64,000 nt of DNA from Smittia aterrima (lineage: Eukaryota > Arthropoda > Insecta > Diptera > Chironomidae). The stretch is from NCBI GenBank assembly GCA_033063855.1, contig CP093830.1, positions 7,192,854 through 7,256,853 on the forward strand, in the 5' to 3' direction. The first letter of the stretch is position 1. Each line of letters begins with the position of its first letter. Position numbers and translations under genes: made by a program. A model generated the notes under the pieces. The model was given only the letters and a program-made list of their open reading frames with translations, had not been told where the DNA came from and did not search any database. Positions 9,796-22,260 of the stretch are shown here, in pieces.

Positions 9796-11986
9796 GTCAT
9801 CACTGAACTAACAACGAAATGTCCGATAAGACAGCGAAGAAAAATTGCAAGAAGAAATCACTGAAGCTTCACATGAAATATTTCCTGATAACGATAACAA
9901 GTTCGTTGAAATGAACATCTTCGCGTGGAAAGCTTCCCCAGCCCTGAGGCAACGTAAAAACTAGGAATCAATTGTTTTTATCATGACGAGAACAAGTTTG
10001 TTAACAACGAGCAATCAAGATTAGTTGATTACAGTTTTTTCCGTTTGCCAAATTGAAATTTCCTGACAAATTCTTATCAGCGGAAGAAATTTTGACTTAT
10101 TTGGCGTCAACGTAAAACACGATAAAGTTATCCTTGCTCTTTCGTTCAAGACCTCGAGTGTAAGGTCTTCAATAAACTTTCCCCCCAACAAACGCAAAAG
10201 GAAAGTCATAAAATTGATTTACAATTTGCGTAAACTCTGCTGTCGAAAACATTTTTATCAACTTCCCAACGCGAACCCGCCTGACAGTGCATGTTTGGTC
10301 ATTTGCGCGGCATATTGAGTTTATCAGCCATTAAAAGTGATTTACAATCGGTCGCATAAATCATCGATTGCTTTATTGATTTTATGTTAAAAGACAAGCT
10401 TTAAATGAAATCATTTCTCGTGTCCAATTCTTTTAGAATTTAATTTTCCACGTCAACATTGTTCACCAGAATTTGAATAATAAAGCATTGCAATGAAAGT
10501 GGTGAAACGAGGAAAGGGAAAACAATTTTTCATTTTTCTTCTTCTTTCATAAAACATAATTTCACGTTTGCTTGTACGTGACGTGATATTTATACGATGT
10601 GCTTGAAAATAAGCTCAGGGAAATGGAATTTAAATACTTTCGTCGTATGCGAAAAATACAAGGCAAACATGCGACACACACATGGCCTGCACACGGTATA
10701 ACTTATACCGTATAACTGAAGTGAATAAGTCACATATTTAATAAATATTTCTCATGATGATATGCCGGCAATATTGCAAAGGATCTCCATCTCTATTCAG
10801 TCTGACATGTTCATCGTCACGATGATTTTATGATGCTAACTGGAATTCATAAATCAGACACGAGCTTGGGAAGGAATTTCATTTCCTCCTGTTTGCCTTT
10901 GGGTCGTGATTCGAAGCTTGAATATTGACTCAAGAGGAAACATCCCGAGACGAAAAAGGAAAATTTCTCATTTTTAAGTGAAGTTTATGATGAAAACAAT
11001 TCAGTGAATAATTCACACAAGTACAAGCGATTAATTGTTTGTCTACAAGTCGATAACAGTCGACAATTAGATTACTCGAATGTCCAGCAATAACAATGTC
11101 GTTCAACCACCTGCGTTTTCCACAAAATTTATTACAAATGACGATTGAGCAATTTGCTTGTTGTGTCATCGGTCAAATTAGAATGAGGATGCTCCTTCCA
11201 AGAAGACGATTTAATAATAAGATGTTACATCACAACTTGAAGGAAGTGCAGTAAAGCTATACGACCGGATAAGCTTTATCTTATCGAAGTAGCGTGATAA
11301 CCAAAGCGGTGTTTGAAATGCCGCTAAAGTCCATGCTTCGTTTTTTACTTGAATGTTTGTCGAAGTGAAAAGCTTTCAATCGATGGGACTCTCAAGGAAA
11401 TTCCTTCAGCTTTTAGATCTTTCTTCCCCCCGCAAGCAACTCAATTTTCTTGTTCAGTAATCAATTGGAAGAGAGAGAAGTAATTTGTCCGGGCAAATGA
11501 TTGAGAAATTTCTAATCACTTTTCAGTGAACAGGAAAATATCGAAGAGTCTTTAGAGCTACGCCGAAGGGTGGCGATTCAAACAAATCTTTGTGCACAAA
11601 AGTGCTTACTCGGTCGAGTGATTTTCTCGACTGACATCGTCTCGATAACTTTTCGTTCGAAGAAAAATGTGCTAAGATTGTTTCTTTTTTGTCCACTAAA
11701 AGTTGAAAATACTTCATCGACTCTCAAAGCTAAATTCTATAATAAACTTCGCTTTGTTAGCTATCAGCGACGATCTTAATTGTTGTCACTTACGCTATAA
11801 AAAAAACTGCTCGATAAGCGCCGTATTGAGAGCAATAAATTTAGAAGAAAACGAACGAACTTTGAAGCCATTATCAAGTTTAGGAAGAGGGAAATAATCG
11901 TTAACAGCTCAGGTGGTGATTTCTCTTATCACTCGTGCAATTCGACGGATTATGAAATGAAAAAGTTTAAAGTAATTTTAAAATCG
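9796..11986. other. intergenic, no gene seen
   Basis: The stretch between the chitin-binding and S28-like genes holds only short open frames of poor composition. The one distinct element is a palindrome at 10693-10711. It is presumably the upstream region of the chitin-binding gene. Confidence 0.6.
10693..10711. repeat. 19-bp near-perfect palindrome
   Basis: Nine-base arms (ACGGTATAA and TTATACCGT) surround a single C. The octamer GTATAACT occurs at 10696 and again at 10710, so the element combines inverted and direct repeats. It lies about 0.9 kb upstream of the chitin-binding gene. It looks like a dimeric-factor binding site, but no factor can be named. Confidence 0.5.
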
Positions 11987-11992
11987 TTTATT
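11987..11992 (-). terminator. poly(A) signal of the S28-like gene
   Basis: AATAAA on the minus strand lies 31 bases beyond the stop codon, in typical position for a compact insect gene. Confidence 0.6.
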
Positions 11993-12023
11993 AAATTCTC
12001 TTAGAAAAAAATATCCAAGCAAA

Positions 12024-13621
12024 TTATTGCGCTGGAATTGGTTCTCCTGTTGTTGTTGTGATTGGGCCCGGAGTTGTGTTTTCATCAATCGAGTCAAAGA
12101 TCCATTGCATAATGAGTTCACGTGCACGTTCTTTGGTTTGAACCAAAACGGCATAATCGGCAGTCGAAGGAGATCCAAAGTCACGTCCAGCTGATTGAAC
12201 TGTTGAAGACAGAAATTAAGATTTATTTTATTTAGTAAAGTTCAATTAACTTACGAGACATAACAACAACAGGAGAGTTATCATTCAAATCGTCGTTTGG
12301 CCCCAAGCTACGGCGTGGATCCATTTCTCCATGAGTGAAGAACACGCGATAGACTGCTGGATGCAAACCTCCGAAGAGAGCATTAGTTTCTTCGATTGAT
12401 TCTTGCAAGAAGTTTCCAGTGAACCTAAGGCAAATGAAAATTAATAATCATGAACTAAAATAGAAAAATTAAATAAAAAACTTACAAGTCAGCGCCGAAA
12501 GCTTGGGCGCACCATTGTCTGAAGAATTGAATGTCAAATCTCCATCCGAATGGATGACCGTTTCCTTCATTAGCAATAGGGAACATTCCAAGTGCAGTAC
12601 ACTCAAGCCACAAGTTCTGACGACGGCCAGTTACGGTTGCAACGGTGTCCCATTCAATTGTTGAGTATGTCCATCTGATATATTCGTCGTTGTTGTAGTT
12701 TAAGCATTCGGAAAATTGATTGAAGTCATCAACGAACCAGCGAGAGAAAGCATCGAGATCGTTTTCTGGCATATCATTTGGTGTGTTCAATGATCTCATC
12801 GTGATGCACTTATCATCAATATCGGGATAGCGAGCGTTAGCAACAAAGCGTTGTCCAATATCAGCGGCAATTCCATAATACAAGCGAGCGATATCTTCTT
12901 CAAGATCAATGTCAATTGGTGTGCAGAGTCGCATTCTTTGCTCGACATAAGTTGTGTTTCTGGCGCGGATTGCATCTTCGATAAATCTGAAAGCTCCATT
13001 GATAATATCTCCGCATTCAGGTCCACCGATTTGTAGGATTGTGCCGAAAGTGTTGGTCATGAAAGAAGGATTTTGCAAAACTGCGTTGAGTGGAGCGCTT
13101 GAAGCCCAAACACCATCAACTAAGTTTGGATACTTTTGACGAGCCCAGACAGCATAAGTTCCTCCCATATTTCTTCCCCAAAGAATAACTCGCGAGTCTC
13201 TTGCTCCATAATAATTTGCTTTCACGAAAGTAATGAACTGAGCAATATCAGCGAGAACTTGATGCACGGTAAGGAAGCGAAGATTTTCAACTGAAGTGTC
13301 CTCTGTTGGTCTGCTTTCACCGAAGTATCTGTGCTCCAATTTGAAGATATTTCCATTCAGCTCTTCAGCCAACTCAAACATCATACCACCAATCAGGAAA
13401 GTGTCGTACATATCGTTTCCATCTCCGATATAAATGAAGAGTGGTCCTCCGGCAAGCCAATGTTGGCTGTTTACGAAATATCTTGCATCGAAAGTTCTTC
13501 TATCAAGTGGGTTGAAGTGATCAACACGAAGTTCAACTACTCGAGCAACAACATCTTGGAAATCTGCTGATCCAATTGCAACAAGCGACAGCAAAGCAAT
13601 AAAAACCGCGGCAACCTTCAT
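12024..13621 (-). CDS. secreted S28-family (prolyl carboxypeptidase-like) protein, probably inactive
   Basis: Three exons join in phase: 13621-12486, 12424-12255 and 12199-12024. They give 493 residues, a usual length for family S28 (lysosomal Pro-X carboxypeptidase, dipeptidyl peptidase 2, thymus-specific serine protease). Residues 1-19 are a signal peptide (MKVAAVFIALLSLVAIGSA). S28 hallmarks are present: VDHFNPLD (33-40), GGPLFIYIGDGN (58-69) and LEHRYFGESRP (95-105). The nucleophile motif, normally GGSYGG, reads GRNMGG with Asn151 in place of Ser. The catalytic Asp is kept (GEMDP, Asp414). The expected His near 440 (usually AHC) reads AGR. Two of three catalytic residues are therefore missing, and I infer a pseudoenzyme. 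The frame is intact and the splice sites are good, so it is not a decayed gene. Role and partner are unknown; a binding or competitive role in a secretion is one guess. Confidence 0.88.
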
Positions 13622-13690
13622 TATTTTTAATTTGATTCACTTCGGTCGAAATATACACGACTTGTGACTTAATTCATTGAATTTTCTCAA

Positions 13691-13696
13691 TTTATA
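13691..13696 (-). promoter_or_regulatory. TATA box of the S28-like gene
   Basis: TATAAA on the minus strand lies about 70 bases upstream of the ATG at 13621. A start site near 13665 would leave a leader of about 45 bases. Confidence 0.6.
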
Positions 13697-16600
13697 CTTG
13701 TTAAAAGAGGCTAATCTTATCAAATTTACCGGCTTGTTTGATAGCGAAGGTAATCGCGGAAAGACTATTGAGCTAAGTGGAAAGAATTTACTTTATACAT
13801 GTAATCGCTTTCCGGTGGTCATCGTTCTCCGTTGTTTTTTCTTAGTGTCCTTCCGCAACGGACGTTCGATGCTTGAGTTTCAATTCCACCTTTTGAGACG
13901 AACAATTCTTATTCTAGCAACTTTTTATTGAACCACCGAAAAGAGAACATTTAATAAAGTAAATATAATCAACACTAATATTTAATTCACTTTTTCTTTA
14001 ACCTCTCGCGATATTAAACGCGCCTAGCAATCACGGAAACTGTTGCGATTTTCTTTTTAAATCTATCAGCGGTGCCGTTGAAATTAACAAATAAAATTTT
14101 CTATAGATGAAGCCACAATCGTTTCCTACGTATTCAATATGCCTTTAACAGTATAAGAGATGATATAACGGTTAGACTTCAATCAAACTCATAGCGAAGA
14201 CGTAATAAAAACTTCGTAATCAAATCAATCGAACCACAATTCTAATTATACCATCGAAACATGAATGAATATTTTCCAACGTTTTCAAGAAGTTTAAATG
14301 TTTGTTCGGTTGTGCAGAGCGCCGGTCGGAATAGAAGATTGCTCTGCACTACCGATGTCGATAAACAAGAGCAAGAACACTATGTTCACCGACTTTGAGC
14401 TATTGAGACACCCCTTGACTATGCAAAGGAATATTTTTGTTCACGAATTACGTATTTGCTTCTCTTCTTTCCTGAACGGTTGTCTGTTTAATTTATTTCC
14501 TCTCATTTCTTCCGATCCCATAAATTTCACAAACATTGAATAAGCGCGCGATCGGTTTTTTTTTCGATCATCAACAAAGAGATTGTGGCCTAATCAATTT
14601 TAAATCTGTCATTTCTCATTGAAGAAGCGCCTGAACAAATTTCTATTTCGATTAAAAGAAGGGAATAAGACTTCAAATCCCGTATCGTTTGAAGAAAAAA
14701 AAAGTCTCGAAGAGAGGAGAAAGAAATGACACACATTACATTACACACGTTAAATTGGGTTCCCACCCCATGAAAAAGAAAAATAATTCACATCGGCTGG
14801 CGAAAGAAAGAGAAATGTGTCAGTAATACGTCTAATCAGGGAGCGGAGGAACAATAAGAAAGTCGAACAAATATTTATGATTACAGTTGATTAACTTTGC
14901 TTGCTAAGGAATTAAGATCAGTTCCCGACGCTACAGGCATTCGGTTAGCTATTCTTTAAATCGAAGGTTGACGAAAATTTAATTCTCGATCAATGTCTAG
15001 TGACTTGAAATATTTAAAACTTATGATGCATTTATGACATTTATGCAGTTTCTAACAATGAGAGTGAAATTATTGACCGTAAAGAAAGCTTGAGAACAAT
15101 GAAACGAGATTGGGGGAATCTTCTCACCTATTTTCGATTCTGATTTACGCTGACAGATATTTCGATTGCATGAAGTTCTTTCGTCTCGTTCTCTAATGAC
15201 AGTCGTTGATGTTTAATGATTTGTATCAATTTGCAATCCGGAAAATATTGATTCGAACGAAGTCGTTGAGCATCAGGGTAACTCAAAGAGATTCATAAAT
15301 TCTCAAATATTTCTTTCCAGCAACAACAAAATCTACTCATGTTACAATTTATTGCATAAAATACTTTTCTCAAAAATAGGGAAAATCGTATTACGTAATT
15401 GAAAAAAATCCTCGAGAGCTATTCCATGACTTTCAATCAAACTTTACATTTTCTCTTCTTCTCGACTTCATTTTTCAAGTCACCTCCCTTAACACTCCTG
15501 AAGATAAATTCACTTTTATTCATCGAGCGTCCGGTTGGGACGTGTGTGCTTCGATGTATGCGAAACATGGAATGAGATGAGAGCATTGCGTTGTTCGTTT
15601 AAAGAATTTACACTTGATTCAAATTTTATATAGAAATCTTCTTTAATTCGATTGAGAATTCTGAATTCACAAAGTCGTCGAGTATTTTTTTCTGTCGTTT
15701 CTTTATCTCATGGAAGTACTTTCTTTCATTGTCCGCGCTTTGATTTCGAGTGGACGACTGAAAAATCGATAAAGCGGCCACTGAAGAATTTTTCATCTTC
15801 CTCATATGTAAAGCACACAAAGACTTTTATCGTGTACGCAATTTCTACCTTTGGCTTCAGAGAATGAGCTTTATTCATGATGTTAATGTTAAGTCCGAGG
15901 GCTGACGTATGAGATTTCACTCCGAGGCCCACCGGAGATTGATGTAAGTGAAGCGCAATGGAAGTTTTAAATTAGTGGAAAATCCCAAATGGCACAACCT
16001 TAAAGTCCGAAAAACTTTTCTTTAAAGTAAATTGAACAAAAGATTTACGGCATTACAAACATTTCCATAGGATCACGCTTGATAGCAACGAGTAGATACG
16101 CATGAAAAATTTTAATGACTTTTGACTTTATACGAGAAATAAACGAACATAAACGGCTTACGTTTCAAGTCCAGAAGCGGAGAAAGGGAAGGAGTTCAGC
16201 ATTCATCGACTGACCAACCCTTTCGAATCTTTTTATCGTCGATGTGCCACTTTTTCCTTCTGCGTTGTTGTTTTTAACGAGAAGAATTTTCTTTCAGTCG
16301 CAAAACAGCGAGGCTGCGAAAGTTTCGTTATCGCTGGTTCGTCCTCTCCACAGCAACGAAAAGTAATCCACTTAATATTCCTTTTCCTGGATTTTCCAAT
16401 CGATTCAAAGGATCTCATTAAAAGAATCGATCGCTGAGAGCTCAGAAACCAAGATCGCTTTTCGATCAAAGGAATTTCTGGATGAATTCGAATTACATTC
16501 CGAAGTCAAACTTCTAGACGTTCTCAATGTCGTTCGTTGGAAGTTTCTGATAAAGACGTTCAAACGAAGAGCGTAACGAATTGAAATAAAACGAACGAAA

Positions 16601-19600
16601 ACATCTGAAGACTTTTTTTTTCAGAGAATTTCATTTTGTAATCAGAACTTGAGCAAACAGAGGATGAGAAAAGGGTTCACTGATGAATTTGAAAATCAAC
16701 GAGACTGCTATCAGAGACGGGAATGCGAGTCTCATCAGCAACAACCCTTTCCACCCTCTAGACAATCATCATTTCATTAAATTTCCTTCTTTGTACTCGT
16801 TGCCAATTCTTTTCTCGAGCAACTGGCCACGCTTTCCCCTTTTTTTTCTTCACCTCCCGGCCACCCTCTCGATCGAATTTAGCCTTCGCCAGTCCAAGCC
16901 CGGTTTGATAAAAAACGAAGCGGCATCGGGGTAAAATTATGTACATTACAACGTGATTTGAATTTCTGAAACAAATAACTTTTTGGTGGGAGATGAAGAA
17001 AAGAACGAACGAGCGCACAAATTTTCTTTTCCACCCTTCCCTCTCGGACACCAGCATCAGCCAAAGCGAAGCATACATGAAGCAATTTTCTCTCTTTTTT
17101 TATTTTCACTTTCATTCTAGTGAAAAAGTCGATTCTGCTGATGACTTTTCCGCCCTCCTTTCAATATCAATTTTTTTCTTTCTTCAACATTTTCTAGTTC
17201 GCATGACTCGCTTTAAGTTCCTAACAAGATTTCCTTGCTTCAATTTATTGAACAATCACTGTTCGTTGTGTTTAGTTCCTTGAAATCATGATTAGGCTAA
17301 GAAGTTTTATCTTTAAATTTAGTGGAAGCCTTCGAGGAGGAAGTTTGAGTTCCTAATAAATCCCAGGTCGCTTAAAGGTCTCACAGGAGATTTTCAAAAC
17401 TCTTTTAAACTAAGTAAGGTTTATTTATAATACATTAGAGCATATCACTTTTAAAGGTAACATCCTTTTCTAATGTGGATTTTCAGAGAGTCTCATCAAT
17501 GTTCACTCAATGTTTTTAAGATTGAATTATGTCCAAAAAAATGCTTCGATCGCTTAAAGAAAATTGAGAACTAATTTGATGAGGATTGAAATGTTTTTTC
17601 TTTCTCAAAAATGTTTTCCTGATATCACTGATTGCGAAACGTTAAAATCAACCTGACATGTGCTCGATTCAAAGACTAAATTATCACCCGAAAGCAAATC
17701 GAGAGACAATCTACAAAAAGTTCCAGCGAAACGTAAAGGTTGGAGAATAGTGCACGATAAGAACGCCATCGGGTTATGAATAAAACATGGGAATTGTAAA
17801 TGCCTTTACTTCAACGAAAGCCGGTCTAGCAATGAAATAAATTGCTATTGGACGCCAGCAGTGGCCACGGACTCACATAAGATAAGAAAGAAATAAAAAC
17901 TTTGAAAGGATCAATTGGAATTTCAAAGATTCAATTTGGAATTGGAGGAAAATACTGAAATTTACATGACAAGCGAACAAATTTATTTCTCCAACTTTCT
18001 TTTTCTTCGCCACGTCGACGATTTTCTTTTTTCTTTTTGCCCAGTTGAATGGAAACGGAAAAAAGCGTAAAGAGTGAAAGAGAAATGTTCAATTGCGTAT
18101 CCCAATCGCCGAGAAATGCGATAAAGTATTCGAATTTATATCGAGCATGGCCGCATTGAATTAAAATTGAACCTGTGAATTTTCCAAATGGAATTGAAAC
18201 GACGATCCTAAGTTTCTCGAAGGCGAGTGTTGGAGATCGTAAATATGTCGGAAGAAAAGTTTTTCTTTTCGATCCTTCTTCGATGATTTGGTGGAGAAAG
18301 TTGTGTGATCATCTTTAACTCGTCGTCGCTCTCTCTCTCTTCCTGCTCACCCTTCAACGTCGTATTTGCTTTCCAATCGCCCACCAAAACACACAATTTC
18401 CATTTACCGACAGCGGTGGAGCCATTTGAAAGTCGAACAGCAAAAAAAAACACACAAATTCCATTTGAAAATAAATTTCCAAGGAGATTTCGTCAACCCT
18501 TTTCTAAGTCTTTTTGCCGCTTTGGCATTTTCTACGTCCAATCAATTTGTGAAATGTCACTGAAGGGAGGCAAGCGAAATGAAATCGAATGATATTCGCG
18601 AGTGAAAGGCTCTTCCTTTCATCTCATACGTTAATCAATTTTCGATGTGATTGGATGGGCAATTGCATCGCAATAAAATATTTGATGACATTCTCAGGTG
18701 ACCGAGTGGACTAAGAAATTCTTTTTATTATCACGAGTGAGAAAAGCAAATCATAAAGGTGCTCAGATGTTGATTAGAAACACAAATCGCCACCTTAATT
18801 CTCACACGGAAAGCTCTCTCATCTTAGATTTGCGATAAGCGCCCACACACGAAAATGCACATTCGAAACAAAAATGAAAATCCTTTTACGATATTCCAGA
18901 AGGCTCAACGGAACGAAAATATCAATAAAATAACGACGAGCATCGACATTCAGTTGGGGAGTATCATCATTGTGGGAGTCATAATAGTAAAAAATTCGTA
19001 AGCTCCATCGGAGAGAGAGCGACACAAAGATAAGAGGAAGATATTGGATGGTCGACGGAGCTTCGAATGTGTCACATGAATTGAAGAAGAGCGAGAAACT
19101 ATAATAAGAGCCGCACGTAACAACAGCAAGCCATGAAGGAATAATAATATAAAATAATTTATTGTCGGTAATGAAAGCAAATGAAAATGCTTCAGTTTCG
19201 TGTTTGGCGAATTGAGTTGTCATCGGACGAGACGCTACTGTCGACTTTAGAGTTTTTGGTGAAATATCGAACAGGAAATTGGCAGAGTTTCCGTCGTCAG
19301 AGGAGGATATGAGAAATGGAAATATCAACATCTCGATTTTGAGTGTGGCATGAAAGTTTTTCTGCTCTCATCTAAAAAATTTAATCAAAAAAATCTACAC
19401 GGAAGTCGCAAAGACCCTCAAGGAGGACGAATTGAAATTTCAAAGTAAGCGATTCCATTAAAACGAGAACTGGAGTTTGTTTTCTTTACTCTGAAGTGTA
19501 TTAGCATAAATTATGAAAGCAACGAGAGCAGAAGGCAATGAAGCTTTCTCTTAATGAGTGCGAGATTGTCTTCGAATGTTTGCTGCGAGTTGATGGACGG

Positions 19601-20654
19601 TGAAGACAACGGCAGGACTTGTTTTCCATCGTGATGAATTAATGACGAGCGAGAAAGGCAATTAAAAATGCGAGGTGGGGAGCGAATATGGAAATCGCGA
19701 TGACATTTAATGAAGAGCAGCTAAAAAAGAAAGCAGAGCTGATACATTTTTAATTTTACCTCGAAGTGATGTCAGTTTTTTTTCCTCGACTCTCTCTCGC
19801 ATCCCAAATCAATTATGCATAATCCAAATTGTTTTCTTACTTAGCGCTCGGGGTCGATCAATGAATTTTCCCGAAACTTTCCCGACGCGAACGACTTTTA
19901 ATTGCGTTGACAAGTGAAGTGACGACAATTTGCATAGTTGAGTCCTTGAGTCTTTTCACCTTCTCGCTTATCTGACTCTTCAATGACCTGGAAATTCATT
20001 AAAGGGCAGCCTCGATTGAGAGACTTTGTAGACCATTTAAATCAGGAAAATTTGTGGAAAATCCTCCTCCATCAAATTTACTTCAATGCCAATAAAAGTT
20101 ATGGCTGGAAGTCCTTTTCTGTTCCTTTAGAAAAAGTGACTAAACCTTTTTTCGAGCCGTCTCTCGACCTACATTTGCCCTTTTCCCCCCTCTCTCACTC
20201 GATTTCCTTGCACATTTTATCATCGGGGTAGTATCATCCTTTTCTCTTTCTCATAAGTTAAAGAGCATTCCTGGCATTTCGGATTTACACAGTTGAACAG
20301 ACGAGTGCACCTTCTCTCTCACAGACATGCCTCAATCTTTTTCATCGATAACCCTTTCTGTTCCAAAAGCGAATCTTCTTTTAACTAATTTGATTCTACA
20401 TGGAATTAAGATCAGGAGGCAACTCTGGCCTCCAATGAATGAGAAAAAAAGAGGAAAGCCTTTGCCTTTTTCAAGGTCTTTTGATCGAGCATAAAAGATT
20501 TTGTGATCTAATTAAGAATCAATAAATTTCAAAGCCAAACAAATATTTTGCGCATCATTGAACTTCTTGAGAATAAATCAAAATTGCATTTGCTCTCTTT
20601 TTTTAAAAAAGATTTGAGTTTTCTTGAGATGTAATTGGTGAACAAACTCTCCCC

Positions 20655-20815
20655 TTGCTCGATAAAATATTCAATGTTTCTAATGTATTTCTAATAACTG
20701 AAACACATCTTCGTAAATTCGTAGACGAGGTTGAATCCATGATTGCAAATCGGAAGGATATTTCCCCCAAAAACAAAGTTCCGTTCACTTTGTCGTCTTT
20801 AGAAAACATTTTCTC
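20655..20815 (+). mobile_element. possible decayed Pao/BEL integrase fragment
   Basis: The frame reads ITETHLRKFVDEVESMIANR followed by KDIS. This resembles the integrase C-terminal segment of Pao/BEL retrotransposons, which runs roughly T-E-x2-L-x5-E-V-E-x2-(I/L)-x2-R-(P)-(L/I)-(S/T). Nothing retroelement-like is seen on either side: no LTR, no reverse transcriptase, no upstream integrase core. It may be chance resemblance in an AT-rich frame. Confidence 0.2.
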
Positions 20816-22245
20816 AATCCTTTTATGTTTAAATTTTATTTCTCCCTTTTCACGAATCGAAAACTTTCACTCTCAAGCGAAAAGGAGCGCATACATAGAT
20901 GGACTTGCCATGTCTCACCCCACTCTCACTTTCAGTTTTCCATCCCGGAGCATATATCAATTTACAACGGAAAAACGTGTTTCTTATAGTTTTATCTGTA
21001 GTCACTCTGTGAGCAGATACGACAGTGAACAGAGGACCGTAAAACTAAACCATGATAACAATGTAATAATGTACAAACTCTCACACACACTCACAGAGAA
21101 AACTTTCTGCCCGAATGTCCATAGACGAATTTAAAGTCTTCTCCAAGCATGAGGATGAGTTTGGGCGGTGAGAGGTGACGCTCGTTTCCGAGCTCGGAAT
21201 CTGGGATTCAAAAGTTGTTTGTTATGTGTATATTAAATTAACTACAAACTAGAGAAAGGATTCTATATTGAAAAGTATTGTCTGATGTCTTGGGGACTTC
21301 GCTCGCATTAGTCCCGAATCGATGGCAATCTCTCGAAAACTTGTGTGTGTCATTTTGCGGTCGAAACGTATATACGGAATATAAATTTTCCACAGAGATA
21401 TAGAAAAACAGTTTTAAAATAGTTTTGTGTGTCGAGAAAGTGAGCGAAGCGAGGGATGGGAGGTTGGTTTCTCATTAAGAATTCTCTCTGGCGAAAAGCA
21501 TGTAAAGTTTAGTTTTCCGAAATGAAGATTCCATCGGAGAAGGGGTTTTATTTTATAGTCAAATAATGCGGAGGCGAGCGATGCGGGGAGATGGAAATTT
21601 ATGATATTTTAAATACACGCATGTATATTTAATGTTAGTCGTGGCAGAGTGAGTGAGTGAAACTTTAGATTCTCGTCCTCATTCCAAAAAGTTATAACGA
21701 ACTTCATCCTCCTCAAGCGAAAGGGAATTTTCACATGCGGAGAAGAGAAGATAAGGCATTGTAGTGGAAAAATAGTTTAATTTAATTGCTTTTGATCGTT
21801 CTCTTGCCTTGCCGAACGTAATTAAGATGTTTCCGTCGCGCGTCTACGCGAAAGCTTCAATCAAGTCGTCTTAGACTTAAACGTAATTTCACTTTACACC
21901 TTGAATAATTGATAATTGTTGTATCTCATCTCGTGACACCTGACGAAAGAATCAACGAAGTCGAATTAAGAGTCAACGCATTGATTATTTAAATCTGCAG
22001 ACGTAAAAAACCTTTACGAACCTATCGATCGAACTTTACATTGAATTTATTTATTTTATCTTACTCCTGGCAGTGGTCTTCTTCGCTCGTTCTCGCAATC
22101 CGTCCTGCAAGCTTTCCCCCCACTGACATCATTTCATTTTCCCAGAGATTTGCTTACACATGTAGAAAGCGAGCGAGTCTTTTTTAAGAGAAAAAAAAAC
22201 TCGATTTTTTATTATATGCCAACAGCAGTAGCTCATATAACAAGG

Positions 22246-22260
22246 CAGCAGCAGCAGCAG
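22246..22260 (+). repeat. (CAG)5 run
   Basis: A short trinucleotide run in non-coding sequence, with no reading frame around it that looks real. Confidence 0.7.

Noticed and set aside
18819..19331. 170-codon open frame on the minus strand
   Set aside because: Phe/Ile/Ser-rich reading typical of AT-rich non-coding DNA, with no domain or splice partner.
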